Shown here: piece after piece, positions 1 through 9,443 of the stretch
How positions within the stretch are numbered: the first letter of the stretch is position 1
How the letters are laid out: the number at the start of each line of letters is the position of its first letter
Source: Nitrobacteraceae bacterium AZCC 1564
GTDB taxonomy: Bacteria > Pseudomonadota > Alphaproteobacteria > Rhizobiales > Xanthobacteraceae
DNA: 64,000 nucleotides
Direction of reading: 5' to 3'
Assembly: GCA_036924835.1 (NCBI GenBank)
Contig: JBAGRR010000001.1
Location: forward strand, 682,001-746,000
Position numbers and translations under genes: made by a program
Notes under the pieces: generated by a model
The model's input: the letters and a program-made list of their open reading frames with translations, nothing else
The model's database searches: none
What the model was told of the DNA's origin: nothing

Positions 1-169
1 CGATAATGGTGAAGTCGAGATCGCCAAGACGTGCATGGCCTTCGCGCCGGTCACGCGTCACGCCGGGCTGATCATCGACCAGTGCGAGCTTCTGTCCAAC
101 CAGACGATTGAACAGGGTCGACTTGCCGACGTTTGGTCGACCGATAATGGCAATTGTGAACGACGACAT
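1..169 (-). CDS. der: GTPase Der (EngA), N-terminal fragment
   Basis: Only the first 56 codons are in the window; the gene runs off the left edge. Translation from the ATG at 169 gives a start of the type [20 protein letters not shown], with the G1/P-loop GRPNVGKST and then the switch-I region around [11 protein letters not shown], which is characteristic of the first G domain of Der. Der is an essential double-GTPase that assists 50S ribosome assembly. The downstream minus-strand lipoprotein and the YfgM-like protein precede it on the same strand, an arrangement common in proteobacteria, where these genes lie next to der. Identity is secure from the motif; the rest of the gene cannot be checked. 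Confidence 0.93.
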   Translation of the reverse strand, partial: MSSFTIAIIGRPNVGKSTLFNRLVGQKLALVDDQPGVTRDRREGHARLGDLDFTII

Positions 170-262
170 GTTCGATCCGTTCGCCCTTTACGGACCACGT
201 GTCAATAAAAGGATCAGATGAAACGCCGCGGCCTACTGACAGCCGCGGCGTAGCTAAGAAAA

Positions 263-829
263 TCAGCGAGAGAATCCGCCGCTCGGCAAAGGCGCCGGGA
301 ATGGCGTCGATGATTGCTGCTGCGGCGGCGCGGAAGGCGGTGGAGCCGCCTGCTGAGCCTGCGGTGGTGGCGCATCCGGAGGGGGAGCAGTGATCCGCTT
401 CCGCTTGACCTTGGGCGGTGGCGGCGCTGGCGGCACCGCGGCGGCGCCGCCCTCCTCCGACTCGGATGGCGCAGCGTCCGATGCCGACTCCGCAGCCGGA
501 GCAGACCGTGCGGCCGCCCTTGAGCTAGACAGGTGCTTGGCTTTCGGTTCGGGCGCCGGGGGTGCTGGCGGAGCTGTCTCGGCTACGGGTGGCTGATCCG
601 GCTGCTGTTGCGCCCCTTTGTAGAGATCCTTCGGCACGCCTTGCTCGACCCCGGGCACGCCATCCGGGAATACCGGCTTACGCTCGCCAGGAATCTTCTT
701 TTTGGTGTCGAACCAATCCAACATATCGGTCGGGTCGAAAGTACCACTGCTACATCCCGCCAGCGCCGTACCAATGGCGGCCAAGACGGTGAGAGCAATC
801 AAGCGCTGCGAAAGACGCATCGATTTCAT
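263..829 (-). CDS. Pro/Ala-rich lipoprotein, function unknown
   Basis: This is a 188-residue protein starting at the ATG at 829; a second ATG at 820 is also possible. It has a basic N-terminus, a hydrophobic stretch and a clear lipobox, LAGCSS, with the lipidated Cys near residue 26. After this comes a short conserved-looking segment (FDPTDMLDWFDTKKKIPGER and VPGVEQGVPKDLYKG). The C-terminal two thirds are low-complexity Pro/Ala/Gln with a basic KVKRKR patch. It is probably an outer-membrane or periplasmic lipoprotein. It lies 11 bases downstream of the YfgM-like gene and upstream of der on the same strand, so the three may be cotranscribed. A role in envelope or BAM-associated assembly is only suggested by position; no catalytic motif is visible. 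Confidence 0.8.
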   Translation of the reverse strand: MKSMRLSQRLIALTVLAAIGTALAGCSSGTFDPTDMLDWFDTKKKIPGERKPVFPDGVPGVEQGVPKDLYKGAQQQPDQPPVAETAPPAPPAPEPKAKHLSSSRAAARSAPAAESASDAAPSESEEGGAAAVPPAPPPPKVKRKRITAPPPDAPPPQAQQAAPPPSAPPQQQSSTPFPAPLPSGGFSR

Positions 830-840
830 CCGATCAAGCT

Positions 841-1494
841 TTAGCTTTTAGCCGCAGGTGGCAACAATGCCTGCAGGGCTTCTGCACGGCTACGCATCCC
901 CGCAGGCGTCTGCGCATCGTTGGCCATCATGTCGAGCCACTGACGCGCCGCTGCGGCATCGTTATTCCGCCATGCCGACAAAGCGAGGAGCTCTCGCGCC
1001 GAATGCCGGTAGGTCCGGTCTGGGCCCGTCGCTGGCTCGAGACGCTGACGCATGGCATCGTAAGGCACCGTCTCCATCAGCAGGGTCCCCGCACGAATAC
1101 GTGCCAGATCCTGTTCCGACGTCGACATGGCTGGGTTCGAAGCAATTGAATCGTAGAGCTTGGCGGCTTCCTGCGGATCGCGGACGGCGACCTCCGCAGC
1201 CATCCGAAGCCGCGCCAGACCGGCGTACCCCTTCGATGAGCCCGCAGCGATCTTGGAGAATGCGGCCTCTGCCTCGGCGTGCTTGCCCTGCTCGGACAAA
1301 GTGATGGCCGCTTCGAAAGCCGAACCGGCTTCCGCGGCCTGTTTTTCCTGCCAATACTGGTAGCCGCGCCAGCCACCAACTGCCGCGATGAGCAGAATCG
1401 CACCGGCGACGATGAAGACCGAGTATTGCTCCCAAAGCTTCTTGAGCTTCTCGCGGCGCAAGTCCTCATCAATTTCATTAAATAATTCAGACAC
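841..1494 (-). CDS. YfgM-like tetratricopeptide membrane protein
   Basis: A 217-residue protein. The first codon at 1494 is GTG, giving MSELFNEIDEDLRREKLKKL, the usual opening of this family in rhizobia. One transmembrane helix follows at about residues 27-45 (VFIVAGAILLIAAVGGWRG), and then a periplasmic helical repeat region with TPR-like segments (FEAAITLSEQGKHAEAEAAF). YfgM-type proteins are ancillary factors of the SecYEG translocon and periplasmic chaperone network. The gene sits directly upstream of the lipoprotein and der on the same strand, the typical YfgM-Der neighbourhood. Family assignment rests on architecture and context; no enzyme motif is expected. Confidence 0.82.
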   Translation of the reverse strand: MSELFNEIDEDLRREKLKKLWEQYSVFIVAGAILLIAAVGGWRGYQYWQEKQAAEAGSAFEAAITLSEQGKHAEAEAAFSKIAAGSSKGYAGLARLRMAAEVAVRDPQEAAKLYDSIASNPAMSTSEQDLARIRAGTLLMETVPYDAMRQRLEPATGPDRTYRHSARELLALSAWRNNDAAAARQWLDMMANDAQTPAGMRSRAEALQALLPPAAKS

Positions 1495-2210
1495 TTATGT
1501 CGTCCCGCCGATATTTTATGAGAATGCCACACCGCCGCGCGATCCCACGCGCTCCCCCGCTGTGGCGGCCCCGATACAGTACCGGTATGGCGGCCACAAG
1601 GCAAAGTCAGACGGGTCAAAGCCTTAACGATACTAAGCTGCAGGACCAATAAGATCCATTGTCGCCCCGGGGGCGATCGCCTGCACGCCAAACTTTCTTC
1701 TTAAGTTTAATGTGCCGATCCGGAGTTTTTGCGCTGGATGAGACGACTACTTTTGGCAGGGGTGCTATGCATCTGAGGGCCGGTGAGCGCGGCAATAATA
1801 TCGCCGTCATAAAATCTCCTGGTACGCGAGGATGTCTCGACATATTGCGCCGGGCGTCCTCGCACATCACCGACAGAGATGAATTGTTGCTGCCTGCGAC
1901 GCGCCGATGCTAAGAGCCGCGACCTCTAGGTTCTGAGATTCGTAAAGATTCGTGAAATGTACGCCGTATTATTTCTCTCTGGGAGCTTGTTCGCACTCGC
2001 GGCCCTCATCTGGATCAGGACGATTCGCAATCGTCCTGCGGCATGGAGCAGAAAGTTTGGTTGACCTCGCGAGCGATGAGCGGGGTCGATAGCCACCCTT
2101 GAGCTGTCGCACGGGATTTCCATCGACAGCTTGGGTCTTTCAGCCAGTGGTTCGTGACGTTCTCAAACATCTGGTCGGACTGATCTAGCCAATTTTAGGC
2201 GCCGGTGGGA
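1495..2210. other. 716-bp intergenic region with a possible 35-codon ORF
   Basis: The region lies between the start of the YfgM-like gene and the end of the GGDEF-EAL gene. No recognisable protein, RNA or repeat was found. The only candidate is a short plus-strand ORF at 1957-2064 (MYAVLFLSGSLFALAALIWI and a basic tail), which would make a one-helix membrane peptide. It has no convincing ribosome-binding site and I give it about 0.2. Other open frames here look like chance. Confidence 0.5.
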
Positions 2211-5200
2211 TCAGGCAGTCTTCCGACTTCCCCTCTGGAACAACGTCGCGGCGGGCTCGGGGCGTCCAGTCAAATAGCCTTGCACGGCATCACATCCTTC
2301 GCGTGCGAGCATGGACAACTGCTCCTCCGTCTCAACCCCTTCAGCAAGGATGGGGATATTCAGACTTCGACCGAGACCGATGACGGCGCGAACGATTGCC
2401 TGGGAGTGCTTGTTGCGCTCGAGGTCCATGATGAACGCGCGATCGATCTTGATCTTGTCGAATGAGAACGAGTGAAGATACGACAACGACGAATAGCCCG
2501 TACCGAAGTCATCGAGAGCGATATCGACACCGATTGCCTTTAGCCGTTTCTGGATGGAGACGGCGCGTGAAAAGTCATCAATCAAAACGCCTTCAGTGAT
2601 TTCCAGTTCGAGCAATGACGGCGAAAGATTGGCTCTCAGAAGGGCCGACAGCACGACCTCCGGTAAATTGCCCTGCTGGAACTGACGTGGAGAAATGTTA
2701 ACGGCGATCTTCCTTGGCTCGGGCCATGATGCTGCCTCAAGACACGCCTCGCGGAGGATCCATTCGCCGAGTTGAACGATCAAACTGCTTTCTTCCGCAA
2801 GCGGGATAAAGACGGCAGGCGATACGTTTCCGTATTTCGGAGAATTCCAGCGCGCCAGCGCCTCATAACCGATAACCTCGCGGTGCATGGTGACTTGAGG
2901 TTGATAATAGAGCGTGAGCTCGCCGGCAGAAATCGCCTGTCGCAAATCTTCCTGCATCGCGCGACGCTCGCGCACCTGGATGTCCATTTCAGAATTGAAG
3001 TATTGAGCTGTCCCCCGGTCGTGCTCCTTTGCACGGTAAAGCGCTAGATCCGCGTTCGCGAGCAGGCTTTGGGTATCCGTGCCGTGTTCGGGATAAACGG
3101 CGATGCCAATGCTCAAGCCAACGTGCAGGGCTTGCCCGTCCAGATCGATCCTCTCCGCGACACTCGACAGGAGCCGAGAGGCCAATTCGCGAGAAATGTT
3201 GCCATCTTCATTATCAGGTGTGATGAGCATGAACTCGTCACCGCCGAAACGCGCAACGAAAGCATCCGTCGCTGTTGCGGAAAGGCGAGCGGCAACTTCA
3301 CGCAAGACATGATCACCTGCGGAATGTCCGTGCAGATCGTTGATCTCTTTGAAGCCATCCAGATCCAGACACATGACGGCGACGTGCTTGTTCTGTGCAG
3401 CGGCATTCGCAATGGTCGCGGCAAAACATTCGTCAAAGGCGCTGCGGTTGGCAAGATCTGTCAGGTGGTCATGGTGAGCCATATACGCGATACGATTTTC
3501 CGCCTCGCGCCGTTCCGTAACATCTTCCAGCAAAACAACGAGGTGTTCTGCAATTCCAGCGTCGTTCCGGATCGCGACGCGCTGAGACGTGACAAGCTTG
3601 GTCGCTCCCGACAAAGTCTCGATCGCGTGATCCCCGGAAACCAACGGCCCTCGCTGAAGGAGGGCCTTGGTATCGAGCTGACTGGACAACTCCCCGGCGG
3701 CATTGGGGTAGATTTCCAATGATGATTTACCAATCCATCGAGCACGTTCGATGCCATAGAGATTTTCCGCCGCCCGATTAACCAGTGTCACGCCGCAGGT
3801 TCGCGCATCGGTCGCACCTGGAGGAACCCTCTTTACGATAATTGGCAGCGGGACATGCTCGATAACCGTGTCGAGAAATTTTTGTGCACGCCGAAGATCG
3901 GCTTCAGCCGTTCGCTGCTCAGTCACATCCACGCAGGCAACAAGTCGTGCTTCCCTGCCCTCGTAGTGCAAGGAATGGGAATAACTGCAAACCTCGAAGA
4001 TGCTGCCGTCCGCGCGCTGATGGCGCCGGATGTTCCTTCCGATATCCCTCTTGGGCATTGATTTGACGAAGGCGGCGAAGCTCTCCCGATCTTCGACAGG
4101 CCGAATATCGAGTATGGAAAGCTCGAGGAACTGCTCGCGGTCGTAGCCGTATTGCTCGATCGCGGCGTCGTTAACGGCGAGAAATTCAAATGTTTCCCGA
4201 TCGAACACCCACATCGGGATCGGATTGTTGTCGAACAGGAGCCTGAATGATTCCTCGCGCAGCGTACTCTCGGTCACGTCCTCATGTGTGGAGATATAAC
4301 CGCCGCCCGGGATTGGCTCGTTGACCACACGTATCGTTCGGCCGTCCGCGACCTGCAAAGTGTGCTCGGTACGGAAACCTTTTCCGACTTCGTCCAGGAC
4401 GCGGCGCTGGTATTCGGCTGGATCACCTTTGAAAGTGCCTGTCGCCTTGCGATAGTTCAGCAGGTCTCTGAGTGGTGCACCCGGCCGGACGACTTGAGCG
4501 GGCATACCGTACATGCGGAGATAGCCCTCGTTGCTGACAACCACCCGGGCCTGGTCATCGAATATCAATAGCCCCTTCGCGGTATTGTTGATCGCTGAAC
4601 TAAACTGCGCATTGTGAGCGTTGATGTTGCTGGCAAGGCGTCTCGTGCCAATGAAGACGACGACGCCGATCGCAAGGAGGACCGTCGCAGCAGCAGCTAT
4701 CAAATAAAGCGCGGCCTCGCGCCAGACCGCCATGGCGTCGGCAACGCTTGCCGTAACCACCACAAATACTGGATGGTTCGGCAGCCGGCGCACCGCGATT
4801 AATTTCTCGGTACCGTCGATCGGGCTTGTACTTCGGGTCTCCACAAAATTGCCCGACAGCAGTGAGTCGCGAATACCCGGAAACAGCCGCCCGATGACTG
4901 ATGCCTTTCTAGGAACACGCACAAGGAGCGTTCCGTCTTCGCGAAAGAGCGCAATCGTGTTGCTTTGACTCGGCTTGATGCGGTCAAAATAGCGCTCAAG
5001 GTAATCGAGGTGGATTATGCCGTTGATCGTCCCCAGAAAATGACCGTGAGCATCCGTAAGCTTGCGCGCGATATTGAATCCGAATGCGTCGCTCGCTGGA
5101 ATCCTAACAGGGCGCGTGACGGTGACTCTCGATTGGGGATTGGAGCGGAATGCATCAGCGGCAATGGAGCTCAACGGTCCATTCGAGGATGCGACGATCG

Positions 5201-5657
5201 TAGCCGTGGTGTTCACGAGGCTGCCGTCGACAGCTCCGATGCCGAGCTCCGAGATGTGTGGAAGAGCTGCGATGTTGTTCCGAAGAACGGTGCGAACTTC
5301 CTTACTCGCCATATGGAAGTTGAAGGCCTCGGGAGTTGTTATTTTGAAGCGTTCGATATCGTTCAACAGAGCGCGTTGAGCCATTTCAACGGACTGGAAT
5401 GAGCGATCGGTCTCCTCGGCAAGGATCAACGCGACGTTTCGCAGGTCCGACTTTTCATGTTCGACAAAGCTGTTGTGCAATGTCAGGATCACGACGGCCG
5501 TGGCGACCACGAACAGCAACGCCAGAAGCGCTGTAGCTGCAATGATCCACCGGCTCAGCTGCCATGCGCCTCCTCTGAACAGAGAAGGACGCATTGGCGC
5601 CTGCCCCGATTTCCGATCCGAATTCGAATCCGTCGACCCCTGGGATTCCGCTCGCAT
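2211..5657 (-). CDS. Membrane-bound PAS-GGDEF-EAL cyclic-di-GMP enzyme
   Basis: About 1,148 residues. I start it at the ATG at 5657; an in-frame TTG at 5675 is also possible. Order of parts: cytoplasmic Ser-rich head; transmembrane helix near residues 35-58 (WIIAATALLALLFVVATAVV); a periplasmic dCACHE-like sensor to about residue 320; second helix (ALYLIAAAATVLLAIGVVV); three PAS domains spanning roughly 360-720; a GGDEF domain with intact GGDEF (FVARFGGDEFMLI); and a C-terminal EAL domain with YEALARW, DDFGTGYSSLSYL and AEGVET. Both catalytic signatures appear intact, so it could make and break cyclic-di-GMP, with one activity usually dominant. It probably couples an extracytoplasmic ligand to biofilm or motility control. 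It stands alone, with panB and nnrU upstream on the same strand. Confidence 0.93.
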   Translation of the reverse strand: MRAESQGSTDSNSDRKSGQAPMRPSLFRGGAWQLSRWIIAATALLALLFVVATAVVILTLHNSFVEHEKSDLRNVALILAEETDRSFQSVEMAQRALLNDIERFKITTPEAFNFHMASKEVRTVLRNNIAALPHISELGIGAVDGSLVNTTATIVASSNGPLSSIAADAFRSNPQSRVTVTRPVRIPASDAFGFNIARKLTDAHGHFLGTINGIIHLDYLERYFDRIKPSQSNTIALFREDGTLLVRVPRKASVIGRLFPGIRDSLLSGNFVETRSTSPIDGTEKLIAVRRLPNHPVFVVVTASVADAMAVWREAALYLIAAAATVLLAIGVVVFIGTRRLASNINAHNAQFSSAINNTAKGLLIFDDQARVVVSNEGYLRMYGMPAQVVRPGAPLRDLLNYRKATGTFKGDPAEYQRRVLDEVGKGFRTEHTLQVADGRTIRVVNEPIPGGGYISTHEDVTESTLREESFRLLFDNNPIPMWVFDRETFEFLAVNDAAIEQYGYDREQFLELSILDIRPVEDRESFAAFVKSMPKRDIGRNIRRHQRADGSIFEVCSYSHSLHYEGREARLVACVDVTEQRTAEADLRRAQKFLDTVIEHVPLPIIVKRVPPGATDARTCGVTLVNRAAENLYGIERARWIGKSSLEIYPNAAGELSSQLDTKALLQRGPLVSGDHAIETLSGATKLVTSQRVAIRNDAGIAEHLVVLLEDVTERREAENRIAYMAHHDHLTDLANRSAFDECFAATIANAAAQNKHVAVMCLDLDGFKEINDLHGHSAGDHVLREVAARLSATATDAFVARFGGDEFMLITPDNEDGNISRELASRLLSSVAERIDLDGQALHVGLSIGIAVYPEHGTDTQSLLANADLALYRAKEHDRGTAQYFNSEMDIQVRERRAMQEDLRQAISAGELTLYYQPQVTMHREVIGYEALARWNSPKYGNVSPAVFIPLAEESSLIVQLGEWILREACLEAASWPEPRKIAVNISPRQFQQGNLPEVVLSALLRANLSPSLLELEITEGVLIDDFSRAVSIQKRLKAIGVDIALDDFGTGYSSLSYLHSFSFDKIKIDRAFIMDLERNKHSQAIVRAVIGLGRSLNIPILAEGVETEEQLSMLAREGCDAVQGYLTGRPEPAATLFQRGSRKTA

Positions 5658-5764
5658 TGTTCTTGTCTTTTTCAACTGCGAGTCGAACCCTCTCAGAGTT
5701 CAATTAAAATACTGCCTCCGTATCGTCCTAATCAGCGAAGAAATTTCATTAACCCTGACGATTT

Positions 5765-5805
5765 GTAATCACCCGATCCGCGTGGAGGTCCGGCCGGGTG
5801 ATTAC
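5765..5805 (-). terminator. Hairpin downstream of panB
   Basis: A perfect 11-bp inverted repeat (GTAATCACCCG and CGGGTGATTAC) with a 19-nt loop lies 33 bp past the panB stop codon and before the start of the GGDEF-EAL gene. There is no long T run after it, so it is either a weak intrinsic terminator or an mRNA 3'-end stabiliser. Confidence 0.5.
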
Positions 5806-5837
5806 CTCAAACGTCGGATTTATCTGAAGAAAACGGA

Positions 5838-6686
5838 TCAAGCCTTGGGTTTAACCCCATAGACGTGCTCGGGTCCGGGGAATGCTCGAGAGCGAACGTC
5901 CCTGGCGTAATCCTTGATTGCAGCCTCGATCCCCGGACCGAGATTGCCATAACGTTTGACGAATTTTGGAACCCACGGCGACAACCCCAGCATGTCCTCG
6001 AGCACCAGCACCTGACCATCGCACGCGGCGCTGGCGCCGATGCCGATGGTTGGGATCGGAACGATCTCTGTGATGCGCCGCGCCAAAGGCTCGGCCACAG
6101 CTTCAACCACCATCGAAAAAGCTCCAGCTTGGGCCACGGCGACCGCATCGTCTTGAATGGGGCCACCCCCGTTGCCGCCCTCCATTAGTTTCAACGCTTC
6201 CTCGCGGCCCTGCGACTTGAAGCTGCCGAGGGTATTAATCGACTGCGGCGTAAGGCCGACATGTGCCATCACAGGAATGCCGCGCGAGGTAAGAAACTCG
6301 ATCGTCTCCGCCATGCGCACGCCGCCTTCCAGCTTGACCGCGCCGCAATGGGTCTCCTTCATGATGCGGGCTGCGGAATGAAACGCCTGCTCCTTTGATG
6401 CTTCATAGGAGCCGAACGGCATGTCCACCACAACGAGAGACTGTTTCGAGCCACGCATCACGGCGTGGCCTTGCAGGATCATCATATCGAGCGTGACCGG
6501 TACCGTGGTCTCGAAGCCGTGCATCACGTTGCCGAGCGAGTCACCGACCAGGATGACATCGCAGTACTGATCGACCAGCGCCGCCGTGTGCGCATGATAA
6601 GAGGTCAGCATGACGATCGGCTCGCCACCCTTACGCTTCAGAATATCGGGTGCGGTCTTACGCTTCACCGTCGTTTGCACGGACAT
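5838..6686 (-). CDS. panB: 3-methyl-2-oxobutanoate hydroxymethyltransferase
   Basis: PanB converts 2-oxoisovalerate and methylene-tetrahydrofolate to ketopantoate, the first committed step of pantothenate and CoA synthesis. The 282-residue product starts at the ATG at 6686, preceded by a GGAG 9 bases upstream; the longer frame begins with TTG and is unlikely. Family signatures are present: [20 protein letters not shown] with the metal-binding Asp, [11 protein letters not shown], and VKLEGG with the active-site Lys-Leu-Glu, followed by [10 protein letters not shown] and IPTIGIGAS. Length is normal. It starts 4 bases after the nnrU stop, so the two are probably cotranscribed. No panC lies in the window. 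Confidence 0.97.
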   Translation of the reverse strand: MSVQTTVKRKTAPDILKRKGGEPIVMLTSYHAHTAALVDQYCDVILVGDSLGNVMHGFETTVPVTLDMMILQGHAVMRGSKQSLVVVDMPFGSYEASKEQAFHSAARIMKETHCGAVKLEGGVRMAETIEFLTSRGIPVMAHVGLTPQSINTLGSFKSQGREEALKLMEGGNGGGPIQDDAVAVAQAGAFSMVVEAVAEPLARRITEIVPIPTIGIGASAACDGQVLVLEDMLGLSPWVPKFVKRYGNLGPGIEAAIKDYARDVRSRAFPGPEHVYGVKPKA

Positions 6687-6690
6687 AGTC

Positions 6691-7275
6691 TTAAACTCCA
6701 ACTACAGGAACGCCGATCACCAGCGGATGGAAGGCAAAAGCGAGTGCAAGATAGGCCACTGTCCCGACCACAACCGCGATCAGGTCATTACCAAGGCCAC
6801 CAACCGGAATGGGCGGCGCTCCCAGGTCCTCACGGCGCTTCAGGGAAATACGATCATACACCGCCCACGCAAGAACAGAGCCGAACAGGATGATCGAACC
6901 AAGATCACCATTGGCAAGAAGATGCAGCGCGGCCCACAACTTCACGCCGGCAAGCATTGGGTGTTTGACTGTCGTATAGATGCGCCCGCGGATATAAGAC
7001 GACACCACGAGAATGATGGCGGGCAACATCAGCCCTAGAGTGATGTGCCGCATGGCAACCGGGGGATACCAAATGTTGACCCACTCCGTCGCGCGATAAA
7101 TGCTGAATCCCCGCCCGATCAGAACGACGCCGACGATGGCAATCACTGAAAACGCGATCTTGTAACCGCTTTCACCAAGACGCGCGATGACTGCCGCGCG
7201 CTTGTCGCGCGAGGTCGTCAGGATGTGGATGCCGACGAACAGCACCAACCCCACGATCATCGTCACCAGTCCCAT
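6691..7275 (-). CDS. NnrU-family integral membrane protein
   Basis: A 194-residue hydrophobic protein with about five membrane segments. It carries the NnrU-family pattern: an N-terminal [15 protein letters not shown], a central [11 protein letters not shown] and the methyltransferase-like [20 protein letters not shown] segment shared with isoprenylcysteine carboxyl methyltransferase-like membrane proteins. NnrU was first described beside denitrification genes, and its biochemical role is unsettled. Here it precedes panB by 4 bases, so its context gives no denitrification link. The ATG at 7275 is a normal start. Confidence 0.9.
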   Translation of the reverse strand: MGLVTMIVGLVLFVGIHILTTSRDKRAAVIARLGESGYKIAFSVIAIVGVVLIGRGFSIYRATEWVNIWYPPVAMRHITLGLMLPAIILVVSSYIRGRIYTTVKHPMLAGVKLWAALHLLANGDLGSIILFGSVLAWAVYDRISLKRREDLGAPPIPVGGLGNDLIAVVVGTVAYLALAFAFHPLVIGVPVVGV

Positions 7276-7495
7276 GTCCCCACCTCTTAATCCCGCATGC
7301 GGGACGGGTCTCTTGAAACCACCAGAACGTGATCCATCACCAAATGCGATCGCGCTCTAGTTATGCGTCGAAACGTTTCCTCTGCGTGCCGAGGCTGCTA
7401 GGGTTGGCCCTGGCCGTGCTCGGGTATCATTTTTAGGGTCCCGCGCGCAATGCTGCTTCCCGCATCGCAACCCTGCATTAACCCCTTCAAGCCCC

Positions 7496-8470
7496 ATGAA
7501 CTTCGCTGCTCTTGCCGGTCTGGCGCTCGCCATTGCTCTGACCTCCACCGTCACTGCCCAAACGCCGCCGCCGTGGCCACCCAGGCTCGTCAAGATCGTC
7601 GTCCCCTACGCGGCCGGCTCCACGCCCGACCTCGTAGGCCGCGTACTCGCCGATGATTTGCAAGCACGGCACCCCGGCTCCAGCTTCGTAGTCGAGAATA
7701 AAACCGGCGCTGGGGGCAATATCGGCACCGATGCTGTTGCCAAGGCCGAACCGGACGGCGCAACGATCGGCATCAGCCTGGGTGGGCCGCTCGCCATTAA
7801 CACGCTGCTGTTCTCGAAGCTGCCTTACAATCCGGGAAAAGACATTGCCCCGATCACGCTGCTGACCTCGTTGCCAAGTGTGCTGGTGGTGCCGACCAGC
7901 GCTGGGGTTAATTCAGTGGCCGATTTCGTCGCGGCTTTGAAGCGCGATCCTTCCAAATTTGCATTCGGCTCGATCGGCGCAGGCTCGCTGTCGCACCTGA
8001 CCATGGAAGCCATCGCGCAGCGCGCCGGCGTAACCATGACCCATATTCCCTATGGCGGCTCGCCGCAGGCCATTACGGCGGTCATCCGTGGCGACGTTCA
8101 GGCGGCATGCCTTCCGGCCATCGCGGTCACCCCCCAACTTGCCGAGGGCAAAGTGAAAATCCTCGCTGTCGCAACTGCGCAGCGCTCACGCTTTCTGAAG
8201 AACGTCCCGACACTGAAAGAAAGCGGCATCGACGTGGAGTCGGATGCATGGAACGCATTGATCGCACCCGCCGGCACACCACCCACGATCATCGCTCAGA
8301 TCAACGATGAGGTGCAGGACACGTTGACCAAGCCGCGCGTGCGCGAAAAGCTCGAAACGCAGCTGATGGAGCCTACTCCCTCTACGCCGGAGGCTTTGCG
8401 CTCACGGATGGAGGCCGAGATCAAACTATGGGCGGATGTGATCAAACGCGGTGACATCCGAATAAATTAG
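7496..8470 (+). CDS. Bug-type tripartite tricarboxylate transporter receptor
   Basis: A 324-residue periplasmic binding protein. Residues 1-22 form a cleavable signal peptide (LAGLALAIALTSTVTAQ). The mature part has the TctC/Bug hallmarks: RLVKIVVPYAAGSTPDLVGR near the N-terminus, ENKTGAGGNIGTDAVAKAEP, and HIPYGGSPQAITAVIRGDVQ. Such receptors bind carboxylated or amidated small molecules for the TctA/TctB permease. No tctAB genes are adjacent, so this is one of the orphan receptors common in Bradyrhizobium-like genomes. It is followed 26 bases later by a degenerate SRPBCC gene on the same strand. Confidence 0.93.
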   Translation: MNFAALAGLALAIALTSTVTAQTPPPWPPRLVKIVVPYAAGSTPDLVGRVLADDLQARHPGSSFVVENKTGAGGNIGTDAVAKAEPDGATIGISLGGPLAINTLLFSKLPYNPGKDIAPITLLTSLPSVLVVPTSAGVNSVADFVAALKRDPSKFAFGSIGAGSLSHLTMEAIAQRAGVTMTHIPYGGSPQAITAVIRGDVQAACLPAIAVTPQLAEGKVKILAVATAQRSRFLKNVPTLKESGIDVESDAWNALIAPAGTPPTIIAQINDEVQDTLTKPRVREKLETQLMEPTPSTPEALRSRMEAEIKLWADVIKRGDIRIN

Positions 8471-8496
8471 GCCTTCGCGCTGAATAGGGATTTGCC

Positions 8497-8956
8497 ATGA
8501 ACTCGACCGCGACCTTCGCCTTCGAACGTAGCCATAGCATCGTCATCGAGGCGCCGGCGAAGGCCGTGTTCGATTAAGTCACCAACCCTCAATCCTGGCC
8601 GGAATGGCTGGCGGCATCGCACCACATCGACAGCGAAAACCGACCGCTCGACACTGGCGAAGTGTTTCGCGAGAAATGGCATATCCGCTCTGGCGAAATC
8701 GCACTGAGTTGGATCGTGCGCACCTGCGTCAGCCCGAAGCTCTGGGTCGTACAGGCTGAGACCGATTTCATCGGTCCCATCGTCATCCAATATACCTGCG
8801 AGGAGGCGAACGGTCGCACCCACTTTACCCGGACAGTGCGCAATCCTGCCCGCGCGAAACTGCCGACCGATGCTCAGCTCACGCGTCGATGACGAGGCTG
8901 CAATCGGGCTGAAAAACATCAAAGCCAATGTCGAGAGCCGGACACCTAAATCCTGA
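8497..8956 (+). pseudogene. Broken SRPBCC-family (START-like) gene
   Basis: The reading frame from the ATG at 8497 begins with a typical SRPBCC/polyketide-cyclase start (SIVIEAPAKAVFD) but hits a TAA at 8575-8577 (codon 27). That codon sits where relatives usually have an aromatic residue before V-x-N-P-x-x-W-P-E-W. The same frame continues with NPQSWPEWLAASHHIDSENR to a TGA at 8890. The neighbouring frame then supplies a plausible C-terminus (RVDDEAAIGLKNIKANVESR) to 8956, which implies a second, frameshifting lesion. Two independent lesions make a pseudogene more likely than a sequencing error. An intact member would be a lipid- or hydrophobic-ligand-binding fold of about 150 residues. Confidence 0.75.
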
Positions 8957-9034
8957 CCGCGCGTCCGCTGCGAGCCTGCTGGAGCGCTTCCCAATTGACC
9001 ATGTGCCCACCTGGCATCCGCCAGACGTGAAACG

Positions 9035-9355
9035 TCAGCACAAAGGCTGCGAGGAAGAAGGCCGGGTGTGGACTGTGCGTACTTTGCGGAAAAGATGGAA
9101 AAGGAAGTTAGGTGAAAACATGTCGCCTGATGCCCGCTCACCACGCAGCCTGTAGTGCACGGAGAAGAACAGACACATTACAAAGCTGGCAGCAGCAATG
9201 ATCAGCGCATCGCGATGGGAGGCATCTTGAGCGCGCGCGAATATCCAGCAGAAGACAAACGCGACCGGCGACAGAACAAGAAATAGGCGGGCTCTGCGCT
9301 GCCTCCGCTCGGTCATATCCTCTTGCTCGGATTGTGTGTGCCCCTGATCATCCAT
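9035..9355 (-). CDS. Small two-helix membrane protein, unknown
   Basis: A 106-residue protein from the ATG at 9355. A charged N-terminus (SEQEDMTERRQRRARL) is followed by two hydrophobic segments, LFLVLSPVAFVFCWIFA and ALIIAAASFVMCLFFSVHY, joined by a short polar loop, and a basic tail. It overlaps no other gene. I do not recognise a family. The region to its right is the start side, with a plausible upstream spacer before the next gene. Confidence 0.5.
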   Translation of the reverse strand: MDDQGHTQSEQEDMTERRQRRARLFLVLSPVAFVFCWIFARAQDASHRDALIIAAASFVMCLFFSVHYRLRGERASGDMFSPNFLFHLFRKVRTVHTRPSSSQPLC

Positions 9356-9443
9356 CCTGCCCCTCCCATCCGAATCATTTGATCCTCGGACGTTGGTCGC
9401 GGCAGGCAGTACTTTGGTTCAGCGAAAACTCTGCTGAAGGGAC

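Noticed and set aside
1616-1913. Short ORFs on both strands in the 1.5-2.2 kb gap
   Set aside because: No ribosome-binding sites, no hydrophobic or motif pattern, and the two strands overlap each other completely.
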